This document shows, piece after piece, positions 23,806-36,300 of a stretch of 64,000 bases of DNA. Every line of letters starts with the position of its first letter. The stretch's first letter is position 1. The notes beneath the pieces are model-generated. The model had not been told where the DNA came from. It saw only the letters and a list, made by a program, of their open reading frames with translations, and searched no databases. Origin of the DNA: Isoetes taiwanensis (taxonomy: Eukaryota > Streptophyta > Lycopodiopsida > Isoetales > Isoetaceae); the NCBI GenBank assembly GCA_021234155.1, contig JAJEKV010000005.1:1242001-1306000 (forward strand). Direction: 5' to 3'. A program made the position numbers and the translations under genes.

Positions 23806-25249
23806 GAAACCTTTGTGAAAGTTGGGGAGGTTTCCTAGAAATTCTAGATCTCCTCATAAATGCAAAAAAATTATTATTAACGTTCAGATTAATTGCTCTT
23901 TTTTCTAATTTTGTAAATGGCCTTTCTATTTGGTGCTTTTGGCGCCCCTTTTTTGTACGGCAGAAGCGAAAGTTGTATGAGCGCCTCTTTGAAGCAAACT
24001 TTTGTAAGCAGCAAGAGCTTGGAAGCGGCGAGAGGGGCTGGATTATGGATTTTTGTAAGTAGTGAGAGCTTGTAAGCAACGATAGCTTGGAAGCTGATTT
24101 TTGGCAGATTTCAAGGTTTCTGCCAAATCCAATAGCAGTAGAATCGTCTAAAACGGAGTTGGAATCTTCAACTTATAGCGTTTTAAGTAAGCGCTATAAA
24201 AAACGACGTAAATGAGCATAACTTGTGAGTTTCAACTCCAATTTCGATGAACTTGATGTTGTTCAAAAGATCTTATCATAATCTATAATGTTCATGAAGA
24301 CAACTTTTGAATTTGAGGAGCAATGAAAATTCTATCACCAATTGTCCAAAAATGCTCTTCATTTGGAGGGTATTTTTGGAATTTTTGCAAACTTGAGGGG
24401 TATAATTAGAATTTTTTCAAAAATAAACCATGTATCTCTTCCTGGATTGTTGATTTCAAAAACTAAGAAGTACTTCAGATATCTTTAACTTGGTGGCATT
24501 GCTTAACTAAAGTGAAACATGAACAATTATCTCTAACCTAACAAAGCCTCTTAACCACTAGTGCGAAACACTAACTCGTTATAAATACTAAGTTAAATTG
24601 AGTTTATGAATTTAACCTAAAGGATCCCTAGCAAGTCTAGTTGGAATGTATATCTCTGTAATCCGAACTCCGAACGACCTTAATGAAAAAGCATAACCTC
24701 TTTTCAGTTGTTAGAAGATAACAACCCATTAAATTAACTTGGTTAAATTAACTTAAGTTAATGGTGAGAATTAACTTAATGGCAAGTGGAAAATTGCCCT
24801 AATATGTTAAAAATTGAATTTAACACAACGATAAGTATGAAGCTACCCTTAACAGAATTTTTAGAAACTCCCTAAACACTGCTATGTCAGTCAGTTCACA
24901 CATTCCAAGTTGACGTTAAAAGTGCACTTAGCCAGTAGCACATCTTTTTTTACTATGTCTAGGCTAGACGTACTGTCTAGTGCCACTTTTTACTCTATTT
25001 CATCTGAAATGCTGCAACTGGTTCATAACTATCCACTTCTGTTTATATAAACATGTTATAGAACAAGATTGCAAGACAACAGGTCTGTTGCATTTTAAAA
25101 TGCATTCTTGTCCAAGGTTGCACTCTGGTCAACCATCTCCACATAAAAATTACTCTGCTCTTCATATCTATACCTGTAACCCAATGTTAACCACCCTAAA
25201 CCTGAATCTGCCTTGTGTAACATATAAACACTAAATGCATATGAACCAT
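23806..25249. other. No gene recognised
   Basis: Intergenic DNA. The part at 24100-24900 has the look of LTR-derived non-coding sequence but no termini. No supported frame was seen on either strand. Confidence 0.35.
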
Positions 25250-25824
25250 TTCCCTAATGCAGCATTGCAGAAGAGTCCAGATTGGGCATCGTAATAAAAC
25301 ACGGTATTTGCATTGTAGTAATATCTGTTAAAGGTCAGATGCCAAATAAGCATTTCTAAATTGGCAGCATATAAAGAACAACAAAAGGTTGCATATATAG
25401 CCAGACGACTTGTCATACACATAACCGGAATCATCATACCCAATATAACCTGCACCGCACAAAATCATTAGCATAAAGAATCCATTGGCAAAAATAATAG
25501 GATGATAGCATTAGACTAAGTTATTCTATTAAAACTCGTAACACTTGCATACAAAGAAGTCTATAACTAGAAATCTATCATAGATACAGTTCAGGACGTC
25601 ATCAGTATTGACTTCACCATTGTCAGCAACCTCATTGCTCTCAGCTGCCTCATTCTTATCTCCTCCAAATATATTGACAGTAGTAGCCCTTACAACTGGG
25701 GAAGGTATATTCTGGCCAGGCGCAACATCTTCATCAACATCATCCCCAAACATGTCATTGCACACACTGACACTACTATTAGTAAAAAGGCCATCCCTAG
25801 CTCTTATAAGTGCTTCATATCCCC
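25250..25824 (-). CDS. OCRE-domain protein, partial (CD2BP2-like?)
   Basis: Three minus-strand exons are visible. Exon C, about 25824-25598, follows a TTGGCAG acceptor and encodes GGYEALIRARDGLF followed by an acidic stretch with NDMFGDDVDED. Exon A, starting at 25449 after GTGCAG, encodes YIGYDDSGYVYDKSSGY. Exon B, starting at 25324 after TTTAACAG, encodes YYYNANTVFYYDAQSGLFCN then GKWF. The tyrosine-rich pattern Y.YD..SGYYY....YYD..SGL is the OCRE octamer repeat found in splicing-related proteins such as CD2BP2/LIN1 (U5 snRNP) and RBM5/10/SUA. An acidic DMF.DD.DED block just before OCRE suggests a CD2BP2-like protein, but that is recall and not tested. The exact end of exon A is unclear. 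No N-terminal exons are recognised before the repeats starting at about 26.5 kb, so the gene may be truncated. Confidence 0.5.
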
Positions 25825-25840
25825 CTGCCAAGAGACGCAA

Positions 25841-26537
25841 TATTGTTAATTGTTCCGTGCGAACTCTGGTTGAATGTTTTCTAATCTCATTCTATGCAAT
25901 GAAATGTCAAAATATCATTTTCATACAGCTTTAGTCCATTTAAGACAGCTTCACATAGTGAAGGTAACTGAAAGCATAGATTGATAAGACTCAATAAATA
26001 TAATCGAGTTCTATATTCAACTAAACCCATTATGAAGCCTCGAAAGAAAACGAACTAGAAGGATGGCTTAAATTTTTTGAAAGATTGTAGTCTCCAACAG
26101 GTCATTAAGAGCCTACATTAAAGACCTCTTTCTTGTAAATGCATTACATTTCTTGGTAGGTGGTGCCTTCTGGAGTTCCTTACCAAACCTCAAGGAACAA
26201 GCTGCTTGTAAGTTTCTTATTATATTAATTGAATAAATACCATGTTGGAAGATCAACATATGAGTCAGTGAAAGTAATTTCCATTTGAAGTGTAAATCAC
26301 TATTCTAAGTGTACCTACTTCCCGGTCAAATGTCTCTAGGTGAAACCCCCGGGGAACCTAAGCATATCTGGTTGTATCTTTGTGCTCTTCCTGGGGGTCG
26401 TCATAGTTAAACACACATCATTTACCATAGAAGTATCCTCCGAGCTACGCAGATGTTCATCCATAATTGTCTGCCGAACTGCAGCAACACGAAGGTCCCT
26501 TTGGAGCATTGGGCCACATTGTTCTTCACCTGGGACC
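25841..26537. other. No gene recognised; unassigned minus-strand frame
   Basis: A minus-strand frame at 26336-26587 (83 residues) is open and of mixed composition with no recognised motif. It crosses into the tail repeat at about 26538, so it is unlikely to be one natural exon. The rest is AT-rich. Confidence 0.3.
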
Positions 26538-27045
26538 GTATGCATGTGGTGGATTCCATATGTGTGAAGTTGCAGTCCGTCAGTCATTGCTTCATGTTGA
26601 CACTACTGGATAACTCTTATGCATGTTACTAACACGTGTAAGGTTGTGCAGGCTGTTTGATAGCTGGCGGAGCATACGTGTGTATATAGTTATCTGTGTT
26701 GTCATCTTGTTATCTGTATTCGTGGCTTTCATGTATATAGCCTCGTGGGAGGCAGTACTTGTTCTGTGTACTTTGATGGTTTGATGTGAATACAAATCGA
26801 AATTTTTGGTACTAAAATTTTGGTTCGTAACAACTATTGCAACCCCAACTCTATAAAAAAGGGAAAATTCTCCCCTATCATTAAGCACCTGTAAATCTAT
26901 AGCTCCTTCTCTTGACTGGGCATCAACAACCTAGATACTCGAAATACGACCACATAATTCATGATAGTGCATGTAAGACCTATCTCCTACAAAAATGCAT
27001 GCAAGAATGCTTAATACCAAAAACACAAATTACCACATAACCATC
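26538..27045. repeat. Tail repeat, copy 1 (isolated)
   Basis: About 500 bp starting GGTGGATTCCATATGTGTG and ending in ACACAAATTACCACATA. It recurs at about 40430-40930, 41180-41690, 54720-55230 and, truncated, 55470-55545. This first copy stands alone to the left of the composite element and is cleaner in sequence than copies 2 and 3. It contains no supported coding. It could be a non-coding element end or a remnant of another tandem unit. Confidence 0.75.
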
Positions 27046-27289
27046 ATTCAATTAAATTGGGATGATGTCTTAATTTTGTAATAAATTTTATATTGCACTT
27101 TTTTAGTAACTTTGTTAAATTCACTTTTTAGTATCTTTGTTGCCCTTAGACTAGAATAGACGTTAACATATAATCACACACGGGAATATAAATTCACACC
27201 TTAACTTCAAATTACAAAATCATATATCATGAAACTCAAGTAAGTACACAACTTTTATTAAAAGTGATTGATACATAGTAACTGTTTAT

Positions 27290-29540
27290 CATTTTTCCAC
27301 CAACATCCCCAAGGATATGAGAACCTTATTCCTTACATCCTGAGGTATTGTAACTCTCGCTGTTTTACTAGGAATAGTTTTTGGAGTCCACGAGTACAAT
27401 ACAGGCCAATGTCTAGCCAAAGATCGTGATCACTAGGATTTCTCCTCCACCTCTTTGTCCAACAATCAATATCTTTCTTTATCTGGTGACATTACTCAAC
27501 CGATGTAATCGACACCACCATTCCACGCCAAGCACCTTATTGAAGTTAACATCACCTTCTTCTTTTGCAAATATCCGAGATAGTCCATCCCAACCACAAT
27601 CGGATAGGTCTCTAGATCTCGCCGGTTTTACTACTACAAATTGGTGGCACTCCACGCCAAGAGAAGGTTCATAACAATCCATGCCTAGATATTTTGGCCT
27701 ATCCTTCTTAGGACCAACATAGTGTTTATCGATTGAGGAGGAGCATATGCCTTCACAATGCTACTAATGGTACCATCATCTTCACAAGACCAGCCTAATG
27801 TTTTCCACTTACTTTTAGGGAACCACCCTTCTTTCAAATTTTCCGAGGATGTGTCTACCTCATCCAACAAGTTGATCACCTTCTTCCAATAATCTATCAA
27901 TGCACGATTAGTGTCATCCGAATTAGTTTGCCAATGCTTGATGTAGTCATTGATGCCATCCTTAGTCAATCCCAATTGCTTGACTTCTTCAGCTTGGTTT
28001 TAGAGCTTTTGGTTGACCAGAGGTATCATAGGCTTGCCATTTGCATCCCTCAAGGCCAAATTTCTGCCCCACCTCTCCACTTCTCCTCCTCCTAAGGTCT
28101 CATTTTCCATTGCATGATTGGAATCCTTCTCTCACCCAAAAAGTGAATTGAAGAGGTCTAGAATGACCTTCCATGTCGAGAGCATAACCATCCACAAAAC
28201 TCTTCCAATCGTGCACTTCTTCTATGATAGATCCTATAGGAGATGGATTTGTACATCCATGAAATATTTCCAATAGCCCTGGAAAGTTGGTAACCGTCTC
28301 ACGCCTCAATACATGACTATATTTTCCAAACAATGCATCCACATCCTCATGAGTATGTCCCGGCATTAGGAACCCCAAATTGACTCTTTCAAAAATACCC
28401 ACAAATGTAAGTAGGATAGGAAAGAAAACATCCACCGTTTCTTATTTTGACCAAAGACAATTATCTAGTTGCAAGAGGAGCTTTCGCAAGCATCTCGAGG
28501 TTTAGCACGAGATGTTGAAGCTCCAACATGTTCATTAGGTCCATTCCTCCTAAATCTTGCCTTGCTAAACTTTTCAATACTATTAGGGGTTCCATCCAAC
28601 AATGCACTATGTAGTGCCCGGGCTAGTCAGAGGATCCTCAGAGGGTGACCATTGTAACCCTTCTCATAGTTTCTTAAACACCTCATGATACTCCCAATGT
28701 GAAAATCGACCATCACTCCACAACTCTAAACCGAAATGGCCATAATAGGTTTGAGACCTGCCCATGCAATATTGCCCCACCATTGAAATCAAGAAAGGGT
28801 ATGATCTTCTACATGACTTAGGAATGTACTTGAATTGTGGAAGACAAGTCTTCACGTTGGTCCATTTTATCATGTATAATACATAGATAGTTATTAGGTT
28901 CCATTGCGTATAAGGTCCTCCACATCCAATAAGTTGATCTACATGATAGTTGATCCGCCATATGGTCCTTCATATGTTCCCTTATCTTTGCCCTTAGACT
29001 TGGTTGCACAACCCTTATCTAGTGTCTCCTTCAAATTTAGCACATAAATTGCACTTGGCAAAGTTGTTTGAAGTTGCTATGGTCACATGCTTGAAATGCT
29101 TATTCCATAGCCTACTAAAACTGGCTGGGATATAGAGGCCACTCCAAGTTCCCAAAGCAATGCATTTATTTCCTCTAATATACTCTTCCCCGAAAGTACA
29201 ATGGGATGGCAATCTCTTTCAACAATAACTCTACCCCCTGTTCATCCTTCTTACTCTTATGTGGCATGTTTTCTTTTACATTGAAATCCACATATCTTTC
29301 AAATATTTCCTTTTGCAGCCTATAGTTCTGAGGTAGGCCTTACCAGCCCGCTTGTTCCCATGCAATGCAATTTTACTACCATTTTCATGTCTCTTTTGCC
29401 AGGTTGTGCCAAGAAGAGGTTGGAATTCCATGTATAGCCATCCATGCTTTTGAACATATCCACTTTCCATTCAATGGGAATCTTTTTCTTCTTTGATCTT
29501 TCATCCTCAATTGCATAGCCAAATATGGTGTACATGAAAT
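27290..29540 (-). pseudogene. DUF7869-like transposase-like gene, element copy A
   Basis: The minus strand carries pieces in the order typical of a eukaryotic family I know as DUF7869-like: a basic segment (KRDMKMVVKLHCMG), ASFSRLWNKHFKHVTIATSN then KCNLCAKF (CxxC), an MDQ motif near 28858-28875 after a region that reads MWRTLYAMEPNNYLCII, then LDNC near 28456-28472, and PGHTHEDVDALFGKYSHVLRR near 28310-28370. A C-terminal region continues to about 27290. The spaced D..., DNC and HEDVD motifs are consistent with an RNase H-like nuclease fold, but this is inference. Frames change many times. Some of these breaks may be sequence errors, because copy B is broken at different positions. It is divergent from the plus-strand gene in the same element. 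Possible role: mobilisation of the element. Confidence 0.55.
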
Positions 29541-30284
29541 TCCTCCCGCTATCACACTTATGTTCCCCGATATGTAGCTCTTGCTCCCACCAACTCCTCT
29601 ATTGTGAACATTCTAACACAAGAAGCCCAACAACATTCACTTCCTCTAACCTTCATCAAGGCTTCAGAGAACAATCATAATCGACTTGCATCTTTTGGTG
29701 GGATAATGTTTGAAAGTTGGAAGTGGCCTCTTGCTACACCGTGTGAACATTATTGACAATGGTTCTACATCTATAGGAAACGTAGTTCCCCTCGATTGAA
29801 TATCGTCCCTAGGCCATGCAACAATAGTTGGAACCTCTAGTTGCTTCACACAAGCAAGGCATTCTTGTTTGCCTGAACCCTTTTCCTTCCAATTGTCATA
29901 TAATTTTTGAGATTGCCACACCTAACCTGTCCCTCCCCTAATCTTTCATCATTCAATGCATTGATAGGATCTCAAGCTAGAACAATAATCCCTTCTCCCA
30001 TCGCCTCTCTGCTGCATGCATGCAGGATCTTGACCTTTTGTTTTTCCAATCGACCAGTATAAAGTACAATTTCCTTTCCTTTGGCATCATCCTTTTCATT
30101 TCTGGGTCTTTTCCTTTCCTTTGCCATCATCTTTGTCATCTTCATTAGTTGGGGATTTTTCCTTGCCTTGATCAAAGATCATTGGGGGCCTTTGGGGATT
30201 TAGCATTTTGCATGCCATTGACCTAAAATGCATAAAACATATAGTAAGTTAGCATATCCAAATAACATCTCCCTAGCATGAGTT

Positions 30285-30560
30285 AACCTATAATATATTA
30301 ACCTATAATAACCTTAAATGTTGTCACCTTAGAAAAAACTTTGAGGGTATTATAGGTTAGCAATTTTAGGTTAGAAGTTAATTATAGGTTATTATAGGTT
30401 AGAAGTTTTAAGGTAGGTTATTATAGGTTAAAAGTTAAGGTTAGAAGAAGTAAGTTTATTAACTTTTAAGGTTAGAAGTTCCAAGGTTAAAACTTCTAAC
30501 CTTAAATAAATATAACCTTTAAACTTCTAAAACTTAAAGCTTATAACCTTTTAAACTTAA
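30285..30560. repeat. AT-rich tract of TATAGGTTA/AGAAGTT words, copy A
   Basis: Variants of TATAGGTTA, GGTTAGAAG and their complement AACCTATAA recur for nearly 300 bp, giving potential for imperfect hairpins. It sits between the two divergent genes, after the minus-strand gene's upstream region. The same tract is at 44580-44880. Confidence 0.8.
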
Positions 30561-31869
30561 AAATTTCCTATAACTTATAACCTTAGCCCCTTGTAAATAA
30601 ATTTTCGCAAAGCAGCTTATAATGGCGTGGTACAAATTTTTAAAGTAGTTATTACTTTCAGTTTACACTCCCTTTCCAATTTCTCGCTCTCTTTTCGAAC
30701 TCGCCGTGCGCGATTTCATAGTGCATTTTGATTTCATAGTGCTTTTCTGGTGTGCTTCTTCTGCTTCTCGCTTGCAATCATCACGTTAATTTTTAAATAA
30801 CTGCTAAACCATCTGTTATTTTTTAACAATCTAAACTTCGGGCGCTTTCGGCTTTTACGGCTTTTCTAAGTAATTTTTCGAGCTTTATGGCTTCGAAGTT
30901 TTCTGTCTATGTGGTTTCTACAATCTTACGCTTTTTCTCGGTGGCTTTTCTGAAGCCTACAACCTTCTCCGTTTTTCTCTCGTGGCTTTTAGCTTCTACA
31001 ATCTTCTCGCTTTTGGTTTTTCTCAAAGGTTTCTACAAAAGCTTTAAATTTTGAAGTTTTCTGCCTTCTTCTAAAGCTTCTATATTAAAGTCTCAGATTA
31101 GAGGTTAGTATTTCATGTTCTTTACTTAAAGTCTGTTATCTTATTCTTGTTTTTATTCTAGTATTTGAAAGTTCTTCATATCGACTTTATCTCATTTTTT
31201 ATCCGTTATATGAGCTTCTGTGGTTAATCAAGGGGAGTGCTTTCTATCTTAGACTTTTACATGCATCAGGCCTCCTAAACTGCCTCTAGCACCTTCATAT
31301 ACTGCATCTATTGCTTATAAACATGTTCTATTGTTTATATGATCTTGCTCTATGATCTTCCTATATGATCTTGCTCTATGATCTATCCGCTTGATCTATG
31401 ATCTTGCTTATATGATTTTGTCAGATCCGCTTTTATTCTATTTCACTAGCTCTTCCTCTATCCGCTTCTAAATAATGAACTAAAACAATGAACTAAACAA
31501 GAAGTATTATTATTATATATCCGCTTTATCCGCCTTCATTCTATTCTATTCTATTCTACTCTAATGCCTTCATACTCACCGGGTTCATATTTTGAATTCT
31601 CATTATGCATTCTCATTAGAATAATATGTTAGAATGGCGATTTTGGGTTCCGATTTTCCATTAGGTTAATAAAAGCGGCGCCAGGCCGCTTTTAGTTTGG
31701 CTTTTCTATTTCATACGGCTCTATACAAATCGTACAAAGCGGCGTGTGAAATAGATCTGCGAAAAAAAAGCAAAACGCTACCGGGCTGCTTTTGGATTAT
31801 GTATGTTCGTAATCGCTTTATGGGGAGACTAATATATTACTTGCTAATTACTTAATTTATCTCGTTCTA

Positions 31870-32262
31870 GTGCCATGGATTTTCCTTATGCATGGACACT
31901 GGCTGGTTCTAGATCAAATACACTTTCCCTGGACGACCATCAACTCTAGACCACATAAGATATTACTTGATTGTGCCGTTCAAAAACGCTCAAAGAGAGT
32001 TGGAGAATCCATTAGATACCCGTATCGGGGGCCATGGGAACACTTCCATTGCATCTATGGACATATCCCACTCCTCATGCTCTTAGTAAGGCTCATGCCA
32101 ACAAATAAGTACGAGGATTTGATTTATAGTATCAAGGATCGATACAACACTCGTTTGGAGACTCGACATCCGCAGGAAGATGAGGATCCCCGCCATATCG
32201 TGGTGGTTCGTGGGGACTTTTTGGATTGGGCCGATGAAGTGGGCTTGTGTGACATATTGTAG
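31870..32262 (+). CDS. Short conserved frame of the element, copy A
   Basis: An open frame of 130 residues on the plus strand between the two main genes. The coherent part is SKRVGESIRYPYRGPWEHFH, then LIYSIKDRYNTRLETRHPQEDEDP and GDFLDWADEVGLCDIL. In copy B (46140-46545) the same region is broken by frame changes, which may be sequence errors. The family is not recognised. It could be an exon of the ParB/methyltransferase-like gene or a separate protein. Downstream, the words TTTTTGAATATGAATACAAACT appear in both copies. Confidence 0.4.
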   Translation: MPWIFLMHGHWLVLDQIHFPWTTINSRPHKILLDCAVQKRSKRVGESIRYPYRGPWEHFHCIYGHIPLLMLLVRLMPTNKYEDLIYSIKDRYNTRLETRHPQEDEDPRHIVVVRGDFLDWADEVGLCDIL

Positions 32263-32929
32263 AGATAGAAAGAATTCAAGGCCGCATTTTTTGCGAAGAA
32301 GAAATGTACATATACTTTTTGAATATGAATACAAACTCGCTACCGGCGATTTTTGCACTATACTTTTCTGTCATTAGTTTATTATGTTTTTTATATGCAA
32401 TGTCGAAAAACATTGAATCCTTTGATGCCCTCCCAGCCAAGAGGACTAACCCCAAGAAACTACATATTTTCATTAATGTGTAGTTTCATGGGGTTGATAT
32501 GATCGGCTAAAGAGCATCACGTATTCAAAATTCACAACATCACGCAGATGTTATGATATATTCATTTTTTTTTTTGAATATCCAAATATACATACCTTTT
32601 TCGACGCTCTTTTGGCCATGCTACAAATGTGCCTTACGCCACCAAATCAGATCGCCACCGGATGTCTTCTTGAAGAGCCTCATCTTCATAATTGCAGCTT
32701 TATAATAGAAATCTTACAGAAACCAAGTTCCAAGAGGAACACCATGACACATAGAACTTGGATCCAGATCTTCGATTTTACACAATCCTACTTTACGGCT
32801 TCAAGTTTGTTGTTAAAAGATAGCATTCTTTTCTCCCACAATCGATAAACCGTAATGCATTGTAAAAAATAGAGGACGAAAAATAGAGAACTAGAGAATG
32901 CATTCGGAATGGAATCACACTCACCATAG

Positions 32930-33120
32930 TTCAGCAGACATCGAATGGGAATTGAAGGCGGCTCGATCGAATGGATTGAAGGCGGCTCGATCGATCGAAT
33001 GGGATTGAACGAATCTTGATCGATCGAACGGATCTTGGGCGCTCTGATAGTCGATTGTTCTTGGGCGCTCTGATAGTAGGAATGATCTTGGGCGCTCTGA
33101 TAGTAGGTGGCTGATTAGGT
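32930..33120. repeat. Short minisatellite, copy A
   Basis: Two interleaved motifs repeat: GGCGGCTCGATCGA (two to three times, with GATCGATCGA words) and CTTGGGCGCTCTGATAGT (three times at 33033-33105, spacing about 30 bp). The counterpart in copy B is 47230-47400. Confidence 0.75.
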
Positions 33121-33365
33121 GGTAGTAGATTGCCACATATGCTTCTTTGAAATTAATAATTAATTGTTATCTTGAAATTGCACTAAAAAGAAAAACACAA
33201 TTTAAATTTGTAAATGAGCGGGACGAGCGGTTAATTAAGGCGGTATAAATTTAAAAGGACGCGAATTTGAATTTACGGTTGTAAATTTGACGGCCTAGAT
33301 TATGAACGCATACATATAAGTTTAAACCAAAACCCCAGTCTCATATTATCCGCACTTGCAGTTCT

Positions 33366-36300
33366 ATGGCGTCTAGAGGATCTGGCCGCGGCGAGGCGCT
33401 AGAGGTGGGCGACAGCCAAAGCACAAATCCTAAGCCCGAGGGTCAACAAGCGAAAGCACAAATCCAACAAGCCCTCGTAATTGATCCGTTTTTGTTCAGT
33501 AATTGATTTCTCGTCCCTTTTTGTTAGGTTTTTAGGATGTTTTTCTGTAATAATAGAGTAATTCTCCGATAAGTAGCATGTGTCCTCTAATATTTGAGTT
33601 CATAGGTCCCAAAATGTATGCTTAATGTGTGGCTAAACAAGATTAAGTAGGTAGTTGTGTTTTTATAGTTTGTTGTGTCCTCCTCGATGAAGATTCAACT
33701 CGTAAGTTGTGGTGTTTATAGTTATTTGTGTCAAAGCCGCTAGCTTGAATAAGGCATTACATTAGTTTCTATATCTTGAGATGTAGATTCGACAATTTAA
33801 GTTTTATTTTTTATAGTTAGTTATGTCCCAACATTTTAGTAAATGAACCCGCTCAGATTCTTTTCAAATCGCCAAGCTGCTTTTTTTGTTAGCTCCAATT
33901 AAGTAAATGAACTTGTTTCTATTCTTTTCAAGTCGCCAAGCCGCCGCTTTTTGTTGCATATGTTTCGACTTAGCATATATTTTAGCATGAAATAATTAAC
34001 CCATGTGCCGTAATTTCACAGATCACAAAAGCCAATCAAAAGGAGAAACAAGCAAGGCGACCTCTAAACCCGTAAAAAGCAAAGGACGATGAAGATGTCA
34101 CCGCACGTACACCGCAAAGATGTATTGACGTTAGAAGATACATCCGAATAATAAAGGCTCGTGGAACCTCCATGTCCGTAAGAAGATCTTATAGAGGGGT
34201 CCGAATGGTATGTGGAGATATTCAAAACCGGTGGGAAGACGCACCTCATCTTCATGTCAAGGGCAAGAGAGACCGATCAAATGAAGAAGCAGGGGAATTC
34301 TTATTACATGCGGGCAGCAAGGACGATTCTTTCTGCTCGCAAGCTAGTTGAAGTGGGCCAAAACATAAGAAGAGCCTAAAGAAGATCAATCGATGCAAAG
34401 CTAGCTCTTTTAAAGAGATCGCATTAAGATCGTATCGACATGGCCGATAACCTCTTCAAATTTGGCTGGACAACATGCAGCCATTGACTCCTACAAGAAT
34501 ATGCGAGGGCTTACAAACTGCTCGACGAGCCATTAGCACGAGGCCCCTCGGGCAAAGGTCTACTTACAGCAAAGTGAAGGATAAGGAAGAAGCTAGTTCT
34601 AAAGGCGTGGAAACCATACGTAGTTTACAAAGAGCCTTACAAGTGACGATGACAAGGCCGTGCAGCTAGAGGCGATGAGCAAGCTCAAAAAATATGCCGA
34701 CAAGTATCCACCGGGCTCGAGCTTCACCCATCCAAATTCACGGGATAGGCTTTTCAGTCCACTAAAGCCATTTACATCAGCATAAGGTATGACAAGCAAA
34801 GACTCCTTGGAGATAGTGAACAAAGATGATCGAAAATCCGTGGCAAGTGCCAATGCCCGCAGATGTAGTGTCGCATTTATACCGTAACGAGGAAGGTAAT
34901 CATGTGGAGCAAGCCGAGGACTTCATCGAGAATCCTCGACATACATTTCATGATAATAGATGGCCAAAGATTCAATAGAGGCCCGTAAGGTTCTCGATCA
35001 AGAAGGCACAAAGATACCGGGCATCGCTTGTTCTATAAGTCAGATTCTGTCTGCCGTGAACTTCGCCGGTTGCCTCGAGCGGCTCAACCACACCTGCCGA
35101 AAGCAGCCGAAATAAGCGCACTCGAATGACATGGGAAAACATTCTTATACAAAAGGTAATTTTCCTCCTTTAGGTTTCGTTGTATTTTGCAAATCGCGCC
35201 CAGCGCCGATTTCATATTAGAAAGCAAATCGCCAATGCGATTTGTTTATCGAAGAGAAAACGCTTCGGATTGATAGTCGTTTCTGCCAAACAAGTAAATG
35301 TCAGGCCAAGGCGATTTCATATTAGAATGTTACACGCCCCACGCCGAATTTGCCTACCCTCGTGAGAAAAGGCTATCCGCCTTCCACAGCCAAGCGCCAG
35401 CTAGGCAATTTTCGTAGACGCAATTTAAATTTAATATGAAATCGCTAGCGCTGACATTTACTTGTTTGACGATAAACGGCTACCGCCAAGTAAGCCTTAC
35501 TTTACAAGAGGGCAAATCGCGCGATATGAAATCGCACCAGCGCCATTTTTAAACTAGAAGGATTAATTTCATTCACGATTATGAAGCTAACAAGGTCACT
35601 ACTTGCAGCCCTATATAGAGCAACTTCGCATGCTCGAACCGATTGATTGAATATGGGAAGCCAATGCCAACCGATTGTGGCTAGTCTAAAAGCCAATTCA
35701 AGTTGCTAGAGAGGACACTTAGTCGACGATAATACAGACAAAACCAAGAGCACCAGTCAAAGAAAAAAAAAAAAGGGATGAAAAGGGTGATGCTTCCGAG
35801 GAACCAACTGCGCCTGCTGATGCCCGCAAGATAGTATTTGCTTCAGATCCAAGATGGGAGAAATGGAATGAATTCGATGCCTACGCCGAGCGAGAAGAAG
35901 TTGCCGATTCACAAGGAAGATTTCCTCCTCGACACACATCAATTTTGATATACATATAATGTAGATGAGGAAGGCCAGGATTGGACGATCAAGAGCTGCC
36001 GCCAGCCTGACAAAAGTTAATCGAAGGAAATTCTTTACAAGAAAACCCTAAAGCAAAGAAAGGCTCGAATCATTTGAAGATGCCTCGCGATGAGCTGAAG
36101 AATATTAGAGTGCTCAAGAAGGCGCTTGGTGAGGAATTACAAAGGCTTACATCGAGTGGTCGCTTGTCGGAGTTAGAACTCATGCAAAGTATAACGCCTC
36201 TAACGACGCACCTTAAGAAGTATGTATTTTGGTCCAAGGACTTTGTCAAGCCAGGTTGAAGAACGCTGCAAAGATCGCTGGGCTTCACACTAAAGTTGCA

